Below, piece after piece: positions 33,471-35,952 of a DNA stretch of 35,952 nt. Position 1 is the first letter of the stretch, and every line of letters begins with the position of its first letter. Position numbers and translations under genes: made by a program. The stretch comes from Bacteroidota bacterium (lineage in GTDB: Bacteria > Bacteroidota > Bacteroidia > Bacteroidales > GCA-2748055): assembly GCA_024640885.1 (NCBI GenBank), contig JAHEEC010000035.1, positions 1,415-37,366 on the forward strand, in the 5' to 3' direction. Below the pieces are notes generated by a model that saw only the letters and a list, made by a program, of their open reading frames with translations, was not told where the DNA came from and did not search any database.

Positions 33471-33486
33471 AAATATTTCTCAGCTG

Positions 33487-33516
33487 CAAAGATAGGGATT
33501 TATATTACGAATCAAA
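33487..33516 (-). promoter_or_regulatory. Promoter of gltB-gltD
   Basis: Minus strand TTTG (33513-33516), 18-base spacer, TATCTTTG (33487-33494), a full match to the Bacteroidota -7 box. The predicted start is near 33480. The leader to the gltB ATG is about 165 nt, far longer than the usual leaders of the phylum, and holds the leader ORF and the terminator. Confidence 0.7.
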
Positions 33517-33578
33517 ACAAATGCTCCTACGGAAATTATATATTGGCAGGAAAATAGTGTTGATAACTTATAAAATGA

Positions 33579-33607
33579 AAGTACTGCCCGGGGCAGGGGC
33601 AGTACTT
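33579..33607 (-). terminator. Terminator of the glnK-amt2 operon
   Basis: An 11-bp stem, AAGTACTGCCC (33579-33589) and GGGCAGTACTT (33597-33607), with a 7-base loop, 48 bases after the amt2 stop. On the minus strand it is followed by TTCATTTTATAA, a moderate U-rich tail. Its presence means that the second terminator nearer gltB is not needed to end amt2 transcription. Confidence 0.6.
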
Positions 33608-33655
33608 ATACAAAGGAGGAGAAGAGGCTACTATGGATTTCGGGAGAGGCCAGGA

Positions 33656-34900
33656 TCAGTTATACGCCGATTCACCATGTTCGTAAATATCCAGCCCCTC
33701 CTCTTCGATCCGTTTGGAAACCCTTACCCCGATGCTCTTTTTCAGGCTGAAGAATAGAATAAATCCAAGTCCGATGGCCCAGGCTGCAACCGACAGCACA
33801 CCGATCAGTTGAGATCCCAGCTGGGCAGCGCCTCCGCCGTAAAAAAGCCCGTTTGAAGTGCTCAGGAACCCGACCATGATGGTTCCCATGGCTCCATTCA
33901 GACCATGCACTGAGATCGCACCCACAGGATCGTCAATCCTGAGGACTTTGTCGATGAACTCCACTCCGAAAACCAGCAGGGTGCCCGCCAGGATCCCGAT
34001 GATCGCTGCCCCACCCGGACTGACCACGTCACATCCTGCGGTAATGGCAACCAGCCCTGCCAGTGCACCGTTCAGGGTTATGGATAATCCAGGACGCTTA
34101 TATTTTATCCAGGTCACACACATGGCCGTGACAGCGCCTGCAGCAGCAGCCAGGTTTGTGGTAATAAAAATATGTGCAATGGCAGAAGCATTCTCACTGC
34201 CGGTTGCTGCCAGCTGCGATCCGGGATTGAAGCCGAACCACCCGAACCATAGGATAAACACGCCCAGTGCGCCCAATGCCAGGTTTTGTCCAGGTATGGC
34301 CCTGGCTTTTCCATCTTTGGTGTATTTTCCAATTCGGGGTCCGATCATCACCGCACCGGCCAACCCAACCCATGCTCCCACTGAGTGGACCACTGTGGAT
34401 CCGGCAAAATCATGAAAGGGGGTATTCAGGTTTGAAAGCCATCCGCCTCCCCATATCCAGTGGCCCGAAATGGGGTAGATCACTGCGGTAATGACAATGC
34501 TGAAAATGATATAGGCGGAGAATTTGGTTCTTTCTGCCACCGCTCCCGATACGATGGTAGCTGCTGTGGCGGCAAACACAGTCTGGAACATGAGGGATGC
34601 CTTATCGGGAACCCCGTGAATTTCGTTGCTGCTGAAGAAAAGAGAGATCTTTCCCATGAAGCCTCCCACATCTTCCCCGTACATGAGGGTATAGCCCAAA
34701 ATCCAGAAGATCAGGGAGCCGATGGCGAAATCCATGAGGTTTTTCATCAGGATGTTTGCGGTATTCTTGGACCTGGTAAAACCGGCTTCCACCAGTGCGA
34801 AACCTGGTTGCATGAACATCACAAGTACAGCTGCCACCAGGATCCATATGGTATCTATTGAGAGTGTAAACTCAGATACTGCTAAAGTAAGGTCTTCCAT
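33656..34900 (-). CDS. amt: Ammonium transporter 2 (Amt/AmtB family)
   Basis: 414 residues with about 11 membrane segments. The pore histidines are in DFAGSTVVHSVGAW and ISVHGLNGAMG. It has the classical AmtB C-terminal tail EEEGLDIYEHGESAYN, the region that binds GlnK, and the PII gene is 33 bases upstream in the same operon, the order typical for glnK-amtB (glnK first). It brings ammonium into the cell and is probably blocked by unmodified PII when nitrogen is plentiful. It differs clearly from Amt1 (different pore-region sequence and shorter tail), so this is an old paralogue pair and not a recent duplication. A strong hairpin follows the gene. Confidence 0.94.
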   Translation of the reverse strand: MEDLTLAVSEFTLSIDTIWILVAAVLVMFMQPGFALVEAGFTRSKNTANILMKNLMDFAIGSLIFWILGYTLMYGEDVGGFMGKISLFFSSNEIHGVPDKASLMFQTVFAATAATIVSGAVAERTKFSAYIIFSIVITAVIYPISGHWIWGGGWLSNLNTPFHDFAGSTVVHSVGAWVGLAGAVMIGPRIGKYTKDGKARAIPGQNLALGALGVFILWFGWFGFNPGSQLAATGSENASAIAHIFITTNLAAAAGAVTAMCVTWIKYKRPGLSITLNGALAGLVAITAGCDVVSPGGAAIIGILAGTLLVFGVEFIDKVLRIDDPVGAISVHGLNGAMGTIMVGFLSTSNGLFYGGGAAQLGSQLIGVLSVAAWAIGLGFILFFSLKKSIGVRVSKRIEEEGLDIYEHGESAYN

Positions 34901-34933
34901 TATGTTGGTTATTAAATATTAAACAATAGATAA

Positions 34934-35281
34934 TCAATCCTTTATATAAAGAGACTCGTCGCCTTTTTCACCTGTCCGGATCCTGATGCTCTCATCGATG
35001 TTGGAGACAAATATTTTTCCATCCCCAACCTCCCCGGTCCTCGCTGATTGGAGGATGGTATCGATGGTCCTTTCAAGGTTGACATCACGCACCACGATCT
35101 GCAGGTACAATCTTTCGATGGTACTGGTATCATAGGCTATTCCACGGTAGACACGGCTTTCCCTTGCCATCCCGACGCCCCGGGCTTCCCAGAACGAAAA
35201 ATACTCGATGCCATTCTCATGAAGTGCTTCTTTCACATCTTCAAACTTGGTCTTTCGGACGATTGCTTCAATTTTTTTCAT
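34934..35281 (-). CDS. glnK: Atypical PII nitrogen regulator (GlnK/GlnB family)
   Basis: 115 residues, close to the 112 of E. coli GlnK. The ferredoxin-like core and B-loop are intact (TGEVGDGKIFVSNIDESIRI then RTGEKGDESL, with the B-loop TG-VGDGKIFV that binds ATP/ADP). The T-loop differs: GVGMARESRVYRGIAYD is one residue shorter than in E. coli, and the position of Gln39, which binds Mg and 2-oxoglutarate with ATP, is Ala39. Tyr50 corresponds to the uridylylated Tyr51. The protein would bind Amt and perhaps other targets, but may sense 2-oxoglutarate differently. The outer-membrane protein gene ends 12 bases upstream and amt2 begins 33 bases downstream. Confidence 0.93.
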   Translation of the reverse strand: MKKIEAIVRKTKFEDVKEALHENGIEYFSFWEARGVGMARESRVYRGIAYDTSTIERLYLQIVVRDVNLERTIDTILQSARTGEVGDGKIFVSNIDESIRIRTGEKGDESLYIKD

Positions 35282-35293
35282 GGTATAGTGATA

Positions 35294-35950
35294 TTAAAAT
35301 GATACGCCAACTACAATATGAAACTGTTCCCTGTCAGGATTCCAGATCAATGCGCCATTCACTGGAAGGGAAAAGGTCTCCGTCACGCGGATCTCTTTGG
35401 ACGCAGTGAACCCGATGTTGCAGAGATCAAAACCACCATCACTGGTATGCCAGCCATCGCCTGCGCCCAGGAGCAATCCGAAATGGTTGAAGGCGTAGCC
35501 CAGTTCAAAATAGAGATCATTTCCAGCTGTTCCAGCTCCCCCGGCTTCATTCAGGAAATAGTTGGCTGACAGGGAGAACCCCTTGATCCCATAGCCCAGG
35601 TTGATCTCATAGGCGTGCGCACCGCTCTCTTTCGAGAAATCAAAATAATCGGTACCGGGAAAATAGTAATCGGTGATCCCCACGCTAAGACCAAAATCAA
35701 ATCCGTAAGAGATGTAAAGGTCGGCTTCGGCTGCTTCATTGGTTGTGAAGCAATAGGAACCCCAGGCTCCCACTGCGAAATTACCAAGGGATAGCTCCAG
35801 GTTGGGCTGGATGGCCGGACCGGTCCCAAATTTGGTACCGCGCCACAGGTAGCTGCTAACCAGATCTCCCCCCAGGCTGAAAGGGGAGGAGGATTCCTCT
35901 TCCTGTGCACTCAAATTCATGGATGATATCAAAAAGCTCATCACCATCAT
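35294..35950 (-). CDS. TorF-like outer-membrane protein, 5' end cut by the window
   Basis: At least 218 residues; the frame is open to the right edge and the first visible Met at 35950 is within a signal peptide, so the true start is probably a few residues outside. Signal peptide ends near NLSAQ. The mature part starts with FSLGGDLVSSYLWRGTKFGTG, the marker of the TorF/Gcw_chp putative porin family (TIGR02001-like), and shows regularly alternating strands with many aromatics (FDFGLSVGITDYYFP, LYFELGYAFNHFGLLLGAG), ending in HIVVGVSF, a classic C-terminal porin strand with terminal Phe. Being 12 bases from glnK, it is in the same operon and may help nitrogen compounds cross the outer membrane; this is inference. 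Confidence 0.82.
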   Translation of the reverse strand: MMVMSFLISSMNLSAQEEESSSPFSLGGDLVSSYLWRGTKFGTGPAIQPNLELSLGNFAVGAWGSYCFTTNEAAEADLYISYGFDFGLSVGITDYYFPGTDYFDFSKESGAHAYEINLGYGIKGFSLSANYFLNEAGGAGTAGNDLYFELGYAFNHFGLLLGAGDGWHTSDGGFDLCNIGFTASKEIRVTETFSLPVNGALIWNPDREQFHIVVGVSF

Positions 35951-35952
35951 AG

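Noticed and set aside
33320-33480. Known glutamine (glnA) riboswitch in the gltB leader
   Set aside because: I could not match the leader to the glnA RNA or another riboswitch consensus; the structure is explained by a short ORF with alternative hairpins. An Infernal search would settle it.

Overview
The window looks like chromosomal DNA of an anaerobic or facultatively fermentative member of the Bacteroidota, most likely Bacteroidales. The grounds are TAnnTTTG/TTTG promoters, the absence of clear Shine-Dalgarno sites, many Bacteroidota-type envelope proteins (DUF4421, DUF4136, PorT-like barrels), a GH172/GH29 glycosidase pair and [FeFe]-hydrogenase maturases. No rRNA, tRNA, IS element, prophage or CRISPR array was seen, and coding density is very high. 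All calls come from reading the sequence and from family knowledge; no database was searched.

Layout. 1-74: the first 24 codons of an ABC-F type ATPase leaving the window. 144-8734: a carbohydrate block with an MFS transporter, GH172 (DUF2961), GH29 alpha-L-fucosidase with a C-terminal F5/8 domain, a serine hydrolase lipoprotein, an (alpha/alpha)6 glycosidase-like lipoprotein and a NodB-like deacetylase; no SusC/SusD pair is present. The deacetylase is coupled to a glutathione peroxidase (8731-9207). 9347-15125: a complete tripartite RND efflux operon (adaptor, pump, outer-membrane factor). 15122-17429: hydE and hydF on the opposite strand, without hydG. 17631-23214: envelope proteins of mostly unknown function, including DUF4421, a GYGD potassium channel overlapping a DUF481 protein, and a DUF4136 lipoprotein. 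23270-25762: a Nudix hydrolase, lipA, lipB and a YkgJ-like cysteine-cluster protein.

25817-35950 is a nitrogen-assimilation island transcribed leftward. Its order of transcription is a TorF-like outer-membrane protein, an atypical PII protein, ammonium transporter 2, then gltB, gltD and ammonium transporter 1. Ammonium would enter through the two Amt channels under PII control and be assimilated by glutamate synthase; glutamine synthetase is not in the window.

The most notable observation is the roughly 165-nt gltB leader. A strong Bacteroidota promoter (33487-33516) is followed within about 10 nt by a 20-codon ORF (33408-33470). Its stop codon lies inside an RNA segment that can pair with the 5' arm of a rho-independent terminator just ahead of gltB. 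This is the architecture of a leader-peptide transcription attenuator, and I know of no such system described for glutamate synthase in this phylum. Other points worth following are a palindrome placed near -41 of the predicted amt1 start site, a PII T-loop lacking the usual Gln39, a G9 tract at the domain junction of the fucosidase, and HydF with Gln in place of the usual cluster His.
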